From Thermoplasmata archaeon (lineage in GTDB: Archaea > Thermoplasmatota > Thermoplasmata > Thermoplasmatales > Thermoplasmataceae), in the NCBI GenBank assembly GCA_021850745.1, contig JAJZKX010000055.1:1-8813 (forward strand): 8,813 nucleotides of DNA, given 5' to 3'. The notes beneath the pieces are model-generated. The model had not been told where the DNA came from. It was given only the letters and a program-made list of their open reading frames with translations, and did not search any database. Below are positions 1-5,892 of this stretch, piece after piece (position 1 is the stretch's first letter; the number at the start of each line of letters is the position of its first letter). The position numbers were made by a program, and so were the translations under genes.

Positions 1-132
1 GCCGGCTTTATCCGGCTTTCAAGCATGGCGGATAAGACTCTGTTATACCCATGGTAAAAACATCAGAGTTTTGGATTTTTACACAAATTTTGTGGCATCA
101 TGGATTCTTCCTCTAAATATTTCATAAATCAG

Positions 133-140
133 TTATTATC
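133..140 (+). promoter_or_regulatory. Putative TATA-like element for the flavoprotein gene
   Basis: The sequence GTTATTATC begins at 132, and its A/T core lies about 26-28 nt before the ATG at 162. No Shine-Dalgarno precedes that ATG. This is the spacing expected of a leaderless archaeal transcript. The region is AT-rich overall and other TATA-like strings occur nearby (around 114-128), so the exact box is uncertain. Confidence 0.35.
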
Positions 141-161
141 TTATGACCCCATTGAACGTTG

Positions 162-1319
162 ATGAAGACCATAGCAATTATTGGCGGAGGCAGTGGTGGA
201 GTAAGCACAGCAAACCATCTTGCCTATAAGTTGAGAGAGCAGGTTAAAGCCGGCGACGTTAAGATCGTCCTTGTGGAAGGAAGCCAGAGACATTACTATC
301 AGCCAGGATTTCTTGAAATCCCCTTTGACATGATGGCAGCTTCCTCCACGTACAGGCCGGTGTCCAGGATGTTAGCGGACGGAATAACGCTTGTGCCCGA
401 GTTTGCCACTGCCCTTGATCTGAAGAACAGTGTCGTCAGGACTGACAGGCAGAGCATTAATTATGATTTCCTGGTCATTGCAACTGGAGCAAGGTATGAT
501 TATGATTCCATTCCGGGACTGAAGCAGGGAACCAACAACTTTTACAGCCTTGAAGCCGCTGTTGAACTCAAGAAGAAGCTCAACAATTTCAAGTCAGGCC
601 GCATTGTTGTGGGAGTATCATCCATGCCCTACAAGTGTACCCCTGCGCCGCTGGAGGTCGTCTTTATGCTGAATGATTACTTCACCAGTAGAGGAATAAG
701 GGACAGGGTCGAAATCCAATACGTATATCCCATGCCAATGGCTTTTCCAGATCAGGGCATTTCAGATATAGCTCGGAAAATGTTCAGCGAAAAGGGAATA
801 AAGAGCAGTCTGGGATTCCAGATAAAGGCCGTGGATGTAGCGGCAAAGGAACTTGTATCGCAGAAGGATGAGAGGATCGCATATGATCTGGCGCTGATTG
901 TCCCGCCTCACAGGGGAAATAAGCTTCTGGAATCCACAGGAGTGGCAGATCAGATGGGCTGGGTTCAGGTTGACGGATATACGCTCAATGTTAAGGGCTA
1001 CGGGAATGCCTATGCAATCGGTGATGCCACGAACCTGCAGGTATCCAAGGCAGGTTCAGTTGCTGACGCCCAGGCCATAGTTGTATCCGACAGAATCATG
1101 CAATCGATTCTTGGCGAGGAGCCGGTGGCAACCTATGATGGCAGTGGTGGTGCTCTTATGCTCACGGGCATGGGCAAAGCATCAATGATAACATCCAGTT
1201 ATACCCAGAAGCCAGTCTTCATGCCGGAGAGTTATTCATTCTACTGGCTGAAGCTAATTTACAACAACGTGTACTGGAACATGACTGCAAAACCTGTCCT
1301 GAACGGGGTGGTACAATGA
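162..1319 (+). CDS. FAD-dependent oxidoreductase, sulfide:quinone oxidoreductase-like
   Basis: Flavoprotein of 385 aa in the disulfide oxidoreductase fold, related to sulfide:quinone oxidoreductases (SQR) and type II NADH dehydrogenases. These are peripheral membrane enzymes that pass electrons from sulfide or NADH through FAD to quinone. Visible features, counted from the ATG at 162, are the N-terminal dinucleotide-binding GGGSGG (residues 8-13), the HYYQPGF segment typical of the SQR-like branch (44-50), the ATGARYDYD strand near 108-115, one Cys in YKCTPAP (Cys159), and the second FAD motif AIGDA (285-289). An aromatic C-terminal stretch (YWLKLIY, then VYWN) could dock on the membrane. Cys159 is the only cysteine. 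Where canonical SQR has its C-terminal catalytic Cys before the TG-x-GK motif, this protein has GALMLTG. A TTG directly precedes the ATG (159), but the ATG is the better start. The gene overlaps the DUF1641 gene by 4 nt. The superfamily is certain; sulfide as substrate is not. Confidence 0.85.
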   Translation: MKTIAIIGGGSGGVSTANHLAYKLREQVKAGDVKIVLVEGSQRHYYQPGFLEIPFDMMAASSTYRPVSRMLADGITLVPEFATALDLKNSVVRTDRQSINYDFLVIATGARYDYDSIPGLKQGTNNFYSLEAAVELKKKLNNFKSGRIVVGVSSMPYKCTPAPLEVVFMLNDYFTSRGIRDRVEIQYVYPMPMAFPDQGISDIARKMFSEKGIKSSLGFQIKAVDVAAKELVSQKDERIAYDLALIVPPHRGNKLLESTGVADQMGWVQVDGYTLNVKGYGNAYAIGDATNLQVSKAGSVADAQAIVVSDRIMQSILGEEPVATYDGSGGALMLTGMGKASMITSSYTQKPVFMPESYSFYWLKLIYNNVYWNMTAKPVLNGVVQ

Positions 1320-1765
1320 GCAACGATATAACAGAGATACTGAACAGGAAGCTGGCCGATCCGGAAACAAGAAAGGCCGTTGAATCACTGGTGGACAACA
1401 TTGGAACAATTTCAAGATCAGTGGAATGGGTGAGAACACTTGAGGAAACCGGGATGGCCGAATCCCTTCAGGGGCTTGTCTATCTTGTGGCCAATCTGCG
1501 TGGCGTCCTGACGGATGACATGCTGAACGGAGTTGCTTCTATCCTGAATTCCCTCCTTGAGATATTATCCAGGATATCTGATCCGCAGGTTGTTGACGGA
1601 GTAATTGCGCTTCTTGACGGCATTTCATCTGGACGCCTTTCAAAGGAACCCAGGATTCACGGGACGTTCAGCCTGCTTGGCGAGCTGAAGGATCCTGAAG
1701 TGGAGGCAGGACTTGCAGTTACAATAAATATCTTGAAAGGCCTCGGGAAAGTGGGCAAGAAATAA
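1316..1765 (+). CDS. DUF1641 family protein
   Basis: A soluble, mostly helical protein of 149 aa. The C-terminal half shows the DUF1641 signature: a Gly-rich helix (GVIALLDGISSG), then LLGELKDPEVEAGLAV, then a final hydrophobic helix. DUF1641 has no known catalytic activity. In Bacillus subtilis the DUF1641 gene yjlC sits beside yjlD (ndh), and similar pairs with SQR-like flavoproteins are known, so it is probably a partner of the flavoprotein. The ATG overlaps the upstream TGA (ATGA at 1316-1319), and GGGGTGG lies just before it as ribosome-binding site, so the two genes are translationally coupled. There are no cysteines and no membrane spans. Family assignment is good; the partnership is inferred from the gene order. 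Confidence 0.8.
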   Translation: MSNDITEILNRKLADPETRKAVESLVDNIGTISRSVEWVRTLEETGMAESLQGLVYLVANLRGVLTDDMLNGVASILNSLLEILSRISDPQVVDGVIALLDGISSGRLSKEPRIHGTFSLLGELKDPEVEAGLAVTINILKGLGKVGKK

Positions 1766-1770
1766 TCTGC

Positions 1771-1780
1771 CTTTCTTTTT
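1771..1780 (+). terminator. T-rich archaeal terminator after the DUF1641 gene
   Basis: CTTTCTTTTT lies 6 nt after the TAA at 1763-1765, inside the 19-nt gap to the convergent arsR stop. Archaeal RNA polymerase terminates on U-runs without needing a hairpin, so this is a plausible end for the flavoprotein-DUF1641 transcript. Confidence 0.45.
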
Positions 1781-1784
1781 ACAA

Positions 1785-2132
1785 TCATATTTTGCATTTC
1801 TGGTGGTTTGGCAGATCTTCAATCTTTTTCAACTCACTGGAGATATCCGGGAGTGATTCCAGAATTTCCTTGATCATGGGAAAAGCATCCTGATTCAATG
1901 AATAATATATCCACTGGGCATTTCTTCTCTCCTTTACGAGGTCAACGGATCTCAGCCTGGCAAGGTGCTGGGATGCATTTGACTGCGATATATTGAGTAT
2001 GGAAGTTATTTCGCAGACGCAGAGTTCCTGATGGCTTATGAGTGACAGGATGTGCAGCCTGTTTGGATCACCCAGTACCTTGAGTATATCCGCCATCCTT
2101 AACAGGTCAGACCTATACTGAGGATGCATCAT
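1785..2132 (-). CDS. arsR: ArsR/SmtB-family transcriptional repressor
   Basis: Winged-helix repressor of 115 aa, the usual ArsR length. Residues 13-75 form the DNA-binding core: LKVLGDPNRLHILSLI, then ELCVCEI (36-42), the recognition helix SQSNASQHLARLR (49-61), and the wing around KERRNAQWIYYSL. The metal-site motif matches E. coli ArsR ELCVCDLC in its first two cysteines (Cys38, Cys40), while the third is Thr. A further cysteine, Cys113, lies in the C-terminal tail. Arsenite binding to this motif releases the repressor from DNA in ArsR proteins. The start (ATG ATG) lies one base after the TAG of the FmdE-like gene, with an imperfect site GGACGTGAT upstream, so it is the last gene of a minus-strand operon and is probably autoregulated through the dyad at the dsrE promoter. 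A persulfide-sensing role, as in SqrR/BigR, is a less likely alternative because the CxC motif is that of arsenite sensors. Confidence 0.9.
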   Translation of the reverse strand: MMHPQYRSDLLRMADILKVLGDPNRLHILSLISHQELCVCEITSILNISQSNASQHLARLRSVDLVKERRNAQWIYYSLNQDAFPMIKEILESLPDISSELKKIEDLPNHQKCKI

Positions 2133-2133
2133 G

Positions 2134-2748
2134 CTACCGAATCACGTCCTTAAATATAATATCAGTCCTTATTCCCTTGCTGGAATAAGGCACTTCCCTC
2201 CATTTATATTCAATTTTCCTGGCATGATAATGGTCCCCGGGTCTCGTTTTCAATAGCGTGTTTTTCACCCAGTTGTCCTGCAGTGACTTCAGGCGATCCA
2301 GTTTTTCCGGCAGTTCTTCTCTGGAGGCAGAAATAAGTGATGCTTCTGCATTGGCTATCTCAGCAGGGAAGAACCCATTGTCTTCCGTGACTTCAATGCT
2401 TTCTCCAGTGGATATTTTCTGAAGTATATACCAGACACCAGGATCGCTCAGGACATCCTGAGTCCCGAATCTTACCCTTGCACCGGTGAGGTATGAGGCA
2501 GCATCTCCAAGGCATGGGCTGTTGCGGGATATTGCCCTGAGATCAGTGCGATCGATGACGCCATTGGGAAAGAGGATTTTGAATGCGACTGAAAGTGCAT
2601 ATGTACCACGATACAGGCCATCGCAGGCATGCCCGTGGAACTTAACCAGATCATCAAATGTTATTTCCTTGGTGGATTGAGAATACCTTCCATGGCTGGA
2701 TTCAGTGTCAAGAACGGTGAACACCGGAATATTCTTTTCTGTCATCAT
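2134..2748 (-). CDS. FmdE-family protein (formylmethanofuran dehydrogenase subunit E-like)
   Basis: Protein of 204 aa with the FmdE domain, named after a subunit associated with molybdenum formylmethanofuran dehydrogenase but widespread in non-methanogens, where its function is mostly unknown. Diagnostic segments are FHGHACDGLYRG (37-48; His38, His40 and Cys42 correspond to the FHGHxCPG metal-site motif) and NSPCLGDAASYLTGAR (76-91, with Cys79). The C-terminus has HYHARK (173-178) but no Cys4 zinc finger such as that at the end of some FmdE proteins. Two tandem ATGs start the frame. The site AGGAG (2751-2755) is too close to the first and well spaced for the second (2745), so the protein may be one residue shorter. 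It lies between the dsrE-like gene (14 nt upstream) and arsR (1 nt downstream), so an arsenic- or sulfur-related role is inferred from context. No formylmethanofuran dehydrogenase genes are present in the window. Confidence 0.75.
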   Translation of the reverse strand: MMTEKNIPVFTVLDTESSHGRYSQSTKEITFDDLVKFHGHACDGLYRGTYALSVAFKILFPNGVIDRTDLRAISRNSPCLGDAASYLTGARVRFGTQDVLSDPGVWYILQKISTGESIEVTEDNGFFPAEIANAEASLISASREELPEKLDRLKSLQDNWVKNTLLKTRPGDHYHARKIEYKWREVPYSSKGIRTDIIFKDVIR

Positions 2749-2762
2749 TGCTCCTGATGCCG

Positions 2763-3122
2763 TCAGAAGGATATTACCGTGTATCCTTCAACAGCATACC
2801 GTGAAAATGCATCCCTGGCGAACTCAAGATCTATTCCGTTGCTGGAGAAAATGTCTTCCATGTTCCAGTTCTTGACCTGGTTTGAGCAGGCCTCAAGTGT
2901 TATACCAGATTCCCTGAGTTCCTTGATTGCATCCAGCACCTCACCATTGTCCTGTCCCTTTTCCAGCGACCTGACACCCCCGGTGAAGAGGAAAACTTCG
3001 ACTCTGTCTATGCCGTTCTCCTTTCTTGCATCATGAATCCTCTTTGCAACGTGGAGTCCGGATATTACCTTTGCGCGCTGATCCAGTCCTGAGTTTATGA
3101 CTATTGCTATTTTTCCTGTCAT
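2763..3122 (-). CDS. DsrE/DsrF-like sulfur carrier family protein
   Basis: Small alpha/beta protein of 119 aa of the DsrE/DsrF/TusD-like family, cytoplasmic proteins that accept and pass on persulfide sulfur on a conserved cysteine. The pattern fits: an opening beta strand KIAIVINSG (4-12), a helix with HVAKRIHDARK, a strand VEVFLFTGGV (41-50), helix GEVLDAIKELRESG, and a strand leading into the likely active-site Cys79 in GITLEACSNQVKNW. This last segment corresponds to the G-x-x-x-x-A-C motif of the family. It is the only cysteine in the protein. It is the first gene of the operon dsrE-like, FmdE-like, arsR. There is no Shine-Dalgarno, and the TATATT core of the upstream dyad is centred about 27 nt before the ATG, which fits a leaderless, repressor-controlled transcript. 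Sulfur transfer here is inferred from the family. Confidence 0.75.
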   Translation of the reverse strand: MTGKIAIVINSGLDQRAKVISGLHVAKRIHDARKENGIDRVEVFLFTGGVRSLEKGQDNGEVLDAIKELRESGITLEACSNQVKNWNMEDIFSSNGIDLEFARDAFSRYAVEGYTVISF

Positions 3123-3136
3123 GTTAATATCGCATC

Positions 3137-3157
3137 AGTATATGCGAATATACTAAT
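3137..3157 (-). promoter_or_regulatory. Palindromic promoter/operator of the dsrE-FmdE-arsR operon (copy 1)
   Basis: Perfect inverted repeat AGTATAT-N4-ATATACT at 3137-3154. Read on the minus strand the element is ATTAGTATATT-CGC-ATATAC(T), and its TATATT is centred about 27 nt before the dsrE-like ATG, so it probably doubles as the TATA box. A closely similar element in the same orientation precedes arsB. The coupling of a repressor gene to this dyad, and its overlap with the TATA box, make it the likely ArsR operator acting by blocking TBP/RNA polymerase. Binding itself is inferred. Confidence 0.65.
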
Positions 3158-3229
3158 TAAAGCTTACATAAAATGAGCAGGGAAGCTCCGATCTTCAATG
3201 AATAGATGAATTGCTAAAGGATAATAAAG

Positions 3230-3466
3230 ATGGAGGGCAATAAAGAGAAAATACCCACGGGCTATGGGAAATTTAATCCGCATAACCTACCTGAAAAGAA
3301 CAGTGGGAGATGGAACAAAATCTTTGGATATCGTGATGCGGGTAATATCAATGAGGCAGGAACCTCAGATGCCTTAGAATGTAGAGAATGTCAACAGTAC
3401 CCAGAATGTGGCATCTGCGCTGATGGACAGACATGTATATTAGTATATTTTAATATACGGAATTGA
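3230..3466 (+). CDS. Small cysteine-cluster protein, function unknown
   Basis: Hypothetical protein of 78 aa that I do not recognise. The N-terminal 45 residues are polar and rich in Gly, Asn and Lys. The C-terminal part carries five cysteines as C-x2-C-x5-C-x2-C-x5-C (Cys51, 54, 60, 63, 69), a spacing suited to binding a metal such as zinc or an iron-sulfur cluster, or a thiophilic metalloid. There is no signal peptide or membrane span. AAAGGA (3216-3221) lies 8 nt before the ATG and is an acceptable ribosome-binding site. A TATA-like string TTACATAAAA (3164-3173) could drive it. The gene sits between the two copies of the putative ArsR operator, and its last codons contain the arsB copy. 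That it is expressed is supported by the ordered cysteine pattern and the site upstream, not by homology, so the call is tentative. Confidence 0.5.
   Translation: MEGNKEKIPTGYGKFNPHNLPEKNSGRWNKIFGYRDAGNINEAGTSDALECRECQQYPECGICADGQTCILVYFNIRN
3439..3458 (+). promoter_or_regulatory. Palindromic promoter/operator of arsB (copy 2)
   Basis: ATTAGTATATT-TTA-ATATAC matches copy 1 (3137-3157, minus strand) at 17 of 20 positions, differing only in the 3-nt centre, and keeps the dyad GTATAT-N4-ATATAC (3443-3458). Its TATA-like core ends about 40 nt before the arsB ATG, which would leave a leader of roughly 20 nt. It lies inside the 3' end of the small Cys-protein gene, so arsB likely has its own ArsR-controlled promoter. 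Confidence 0.65.
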
Positions 3467-3493
3467 ACTTACAAACTTAACCTGGTTGTTTCA

Positions 3494-4777
3494 ATGATTC
3501 TTTCATTCCGTTTCTATATTTCCGCTGCGATCTTCGCCATAACACTGCTCCTGGTCATAAAGAAACCAAAAAACATTGGCATTGGATATTCGGCCCTGAT
3601 TGGGGCGGCTGCCAGCTATGCCCTGGGCATGATAAATTTCTCCAGTGTCATAGCGGTATGGAACATTGTATGGAACGCAACTTTCACATTTATAGCAATA
3701 ATTCTCATATCACTTGCACTGGATGAGGCGGGTGTCTTCAAGTATGCTGCCCTTAAGATTGCACGCATGGCAGGAGGGCATGGAAACCTGCTGTTCCTCT
3801 TTATTATAATTCTTGGGTCCGGAATATCCGCAATATTTGCCAATGATGGAACTGCCCTTATCCTCACCCCTATAGTATACGAAATGCTTGTAAACATGAA
3901 CGTGGAGAGGAAATACATTCTCCCATTCATAATGGCCACTGGCTTCATTGCGGATTCAGCATCACTGCCTCTATCGGTGAGCAACCTGGTGAATATAGTG
4001 AGCACCACCTATTTCCATATTTCATTCCTGAGTTATGCCAGGATGATGATACTTCCGGACCTTGTATCCATCGCTGCATCCCTTGGCATTCTATACATCT
4101 TCTACCGGAAAACAATCATTTCGCACTATGCAACCCAAACTCTTGGAAATCCCCGGGAGGCAATCCGATCTCCACTCATTGCAAAGATGAGTGTTCCCGT
4201 CATAATAGTTCTCATAATTCTCTATTCAGTTGGTGGAATCTATGACGTTCCCATTGCATTCATATCCGTTGCTGTGGCGGCTTTCGTGATGATCTCAGCA
4301 AGGTCAAGCGGCGATATAGATACAGTTAAGATCATCAGGGAAGCTCCATGGCAGATCGTCATATTCTCATTCGGAATGTATCTTGTAGTTTATGGGCTTG
4401 GCTTGAATGGCCTCACTGAACTTATGGTGTTTTTACTGTCGCATATTGTGTCATTGCCAGGCCCACTTCCATATGTATTCTCAGGGTATTTTTTTGCCTT
4501 CCTGGCCTCAAGCATGAACAACATGCCATCCGTTATGCTGGGTGCACTATCAATCTCCTCAATTCATAATGCCAATTATCTCATTTACACAAACGTCATA
4601 GGAAATGACATAGGGCCAAAATTTACTCCCATAGGGTCTCTTGCAACACTTCTGTGGCTTCACACACTGGATCGTAAAAATGGAATAAAAATTGGTTACG
4701 GGTATTACATGAAAGTTGGATTTATAATTGCACTGCCTGTCCTGACCTTCACGCTTCTTTCTCTGTATCTGCTCTAG
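3494..4777 (+). CDS. arsB: Arsenite efflux permease ArsB
   Basis: Polytopic inner-membrane permease of 427 aa, close to the 429 aa of E. coli ArsB. It extrudes arsenite or antimonite driven by the membrane potential, alone or with an ArsA ATPase. Strong ArsB signatures are ALDEAGVFKYAALKIAR (74-90), IFANDGTALILTPIV (113-127), GFIADSASLPLSVSNLVNIVS (150-170), the C-terminal MNNMPSVMLGALSIS, and IGNDIGPKFTPIGSLATLLW near 367-386. The conserved Asn-Asp pair, the proline-rich SASLP turn and the GP-x-TPIGSLA motif are all intact, and many hydrophobic spans are visible. The ATG at 3494 gives the family N-terminus and has no clear Shine-Dalgarno. The promoter element at 3439-3458 matches that of the arsR operon. 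No arsA, arsC or arsM occurs in the window. Ferroplasma acidarmanus is known to carry an arsRB system without arsC, which fits. The gene ends 3 nt from the convergent transporter gene. Confidence 0.95.
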   Translation: MILSFRFYISAAIFAITLLLVIKKPKNIGIGYSALIGAAASYALGMINFSSVIAVWNIVWNATFTFIAIILISLALDEAGVFKYAALKIARMAGGHGNLLFLFIIILGSGISAIFANDGTALILTPIVYEMLVNMNVERKYILPFIMATGFIADSASLPLSVSNLVNIVSTTYFHISFLSYARMMILPDLVSIAASLGILYIFYRKTIISHYATQTLGNPREAIRSPLIAKMSVPVIIVLIILYSVGGIYDVPIAFISVAVAAFVMISARSSGDIDTVKIIREAPWQIVIFSFGMYLVVYGLGLNGLTELMVFLLSHIVSLPGPLPYVFSGYFFAFLASSMNNMPSVMLGALSISSIHNANYLIYTNVIGNDIGPKFTPIGSLATLLWLHTLDRKNGIKIGYGYYMKVGFIIALPVLTFTLLSLYLL

Positions 4778-4780
4778 CTC

Positions 4781-5848
4781 TTACTCCTCCGGTCTGTGCC
4801 CAGGAATGGCGTGTTTCTCAGCAACTTCCCTGCCGAACATGTTTTTGAGGAACATTCCAGTGTTCAGCCACGCATAAACCCAGAGTATGTTGAGAATGAC
4901 GGCAATTGTTACGTATGCCCAGAGAAGCGCATAGAAATGGGTGAATCCGAGAATTTTTATGGTTGATGTAGCAAAGAGCCCCAGCGGGAATCCGTAAGCC
5001 CATACTCCAAGGGTCCCTCTGGCAGGATGAGTGAAAATCAAAATCACAACAACCAGGAAGTTCCAGACTTCGAAACCCCAGAGCAACACTGAAAGCCATT
5101 CCACAGATGATCCTCCTATGAACAGCTGGTCTATCTTGCCGAAACCAGCCAGTGAAAAGAGGTTGATGATTATGAGACTGGATATTCCCACGGGCAGCAT
5201 TGTCGTAGGCAGCGTCTCATGAACCTTGGTGGAGACATGGCCTGCCAGTGCCAGTGATCCTATGAATATGAACAGGAAGAAGAATATTCCAAGTCCCATG
5301 AGAACCAGGAAGTACATTGTCTGTGCTTCCACTCCCCCATAGAAATTCATGAGGGATCCAGCAAGGAACACGCTTGTGCCGATTGCAAGGGGCGGTATAA
5401 CAATGGCGTAGTTCATTTCCCGCGGATTTATCTCCTTGGTGTACAGCCTGTACCCTAATAGTACACCCAGTCCAAGTGCAAGGATATAGTTTGCGTAGAA
5501 GTCCACTGCCGAAAGGGCTGCAGTGGTTCCGGAAAGGCCGAAGAAGTATATGAGCTGGTAATTGCTAACGAATCCAATTATTGGAATCAGTGCAGTGAAA
5601 CTCAATCTGGTAAGGTTGTTCCAGTGCGAGAATACCCGATCTTTCATGGCAAAGCCACGATATACCCAGATGCCGAATATGACCACGAAGATTGAAATTC
5701 CCAGTATTGAGAAACTCTCAGCGACATACCTGAAGGCAACGCTACCCGTTTCACCGAAAGCAAGGATATAAACCTGTGCCAGTGCAAGAGTCGATATTGC
5801 TATGCCAAACCACTCAGATCCAAATAGATTAAGCGTGCTTTTCCTCAT
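4781..5848 (-). CDS. TDT/SLAC1/TehA-family anion transporter
   Basis: Integral membrane protein of 355 aa, similar in length to bacterial TehA, with about ten hydrophobic segments. Family marks are the N-terminal LFGSEWFGIAIST (8-20), PPLAIGTSVFLAG (152-164), the HETLPTTMLPVGISSL stretch (210-225), and the late WAYGFPLGLFATSTIKILG (283-301), which corresponds to the conserved W-x-Y/F-x-FPLG-x-FA pattern. Members include the malate permease Mae1, plant SLAC1 anion channels, fungal sulfite exporter Ssu1 and tellurite-resistance TehA, so the substrate cannot be read from the sequence: C4-dicarboxylate, sulfite or other anions are possible. The ATG at 5848 has a good ribosome-binding site, AGGAGTGAT, 9 nt upstream. 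It follows the CMD-fold gene by 44 nt on the same strand and is probably its operon partner. The C-terminal tail is short, soluble and charged. Confidence 0.85.
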   Translation of the reverse strand: MRKSTLNLFGSEWFGIAISTLALAQVYILAFGETGSVAFRYVAESFSILGISIFVVIFGIWVYRGFAMKDRVFSHWNNLTRLSFTALIPIIGFVSNYQLIYFFGLSGTTAALSAVDFYANYILALGLGVLLGYRLYTKEINPREMNYAIVIPPLAIGTSVFLAGSLMNFYGGVEAQTMYFLVLMGLGIFFFLFIFIGSLALAGHVSTKVHETLPTTMLPVGISSLIIINLFSLAGFGKIDQLFIGGSSVEWLSVLLWGFEVWNFLVVVILIFTHPARGTLGVWAYGFPLGLFATSTIKILGFTHFYALLWAYVTIAVILNILWVYAWLNTGMFLKNMFGREVAEKHAIPGHRPEE

Positions 5849-5857
5849 GTTAAAATC

Positions 5858-5875
5858 ATCACTCCTTTATGTGAT
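5858..5875 (-). promoter_or_regulatory. Shine-Dalgarno in a small dyad before the TDT transporter gene
   Basis: On the minus strand AGGAGTGAT (5866-5858) lies 9 nt before the ATG and settles the start. It is part of ATCAC-N8-GTGAT (5875-5858), a 5-bp inverted repeat whose loop carries AGGA. A weak hairpin that masks the ribosome-binding site is possible, but a 5-bp arm is also common by chance. The strong site fits a downstream operon gene rather than a leaderless one. Confidence 0.5.
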
Positions 5876-5892
5876 CCATGAACTATGTGGGT

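Noticed and set aside
1..16. GCCGG-N6-CCGGC inverted repeat at the window start, a possible terminator hairpin
   Set aside because: The stem is only 5 bp with no T-run after it, and the upstream gene is outside the window, so a role cannot be supported.
51..116. Short 21-codon open frame starting with ATG upstream of the flavoprotein
   Set aside because: It has no ribosome-binding site, no recognisable motif, and is expected by chance in a 160-bp AT-rich gap.
2083..2420. Isolated GTATAT half-sites within the arsR and FmdE-like coding regions
   Set aside because: They lack the second arm of the dyad and lie inside conserved coding sequence, so they are not counted as operators.
2779..3036. 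Plus-strand open frame of 85 codons opposite the dsrE-like gene
   Set aside because: It is Ser/Pro-rich low-complexity translation antisense to a gene with clear family features.
3616..4008. Long minus-strand open frame of 130 codons opposite arsB
   Set aside because: It is a shadow of the strongly conserved ArsB coding sequence; its translation shows no family motif and it has no promoter or ribosome-binding site of its own.
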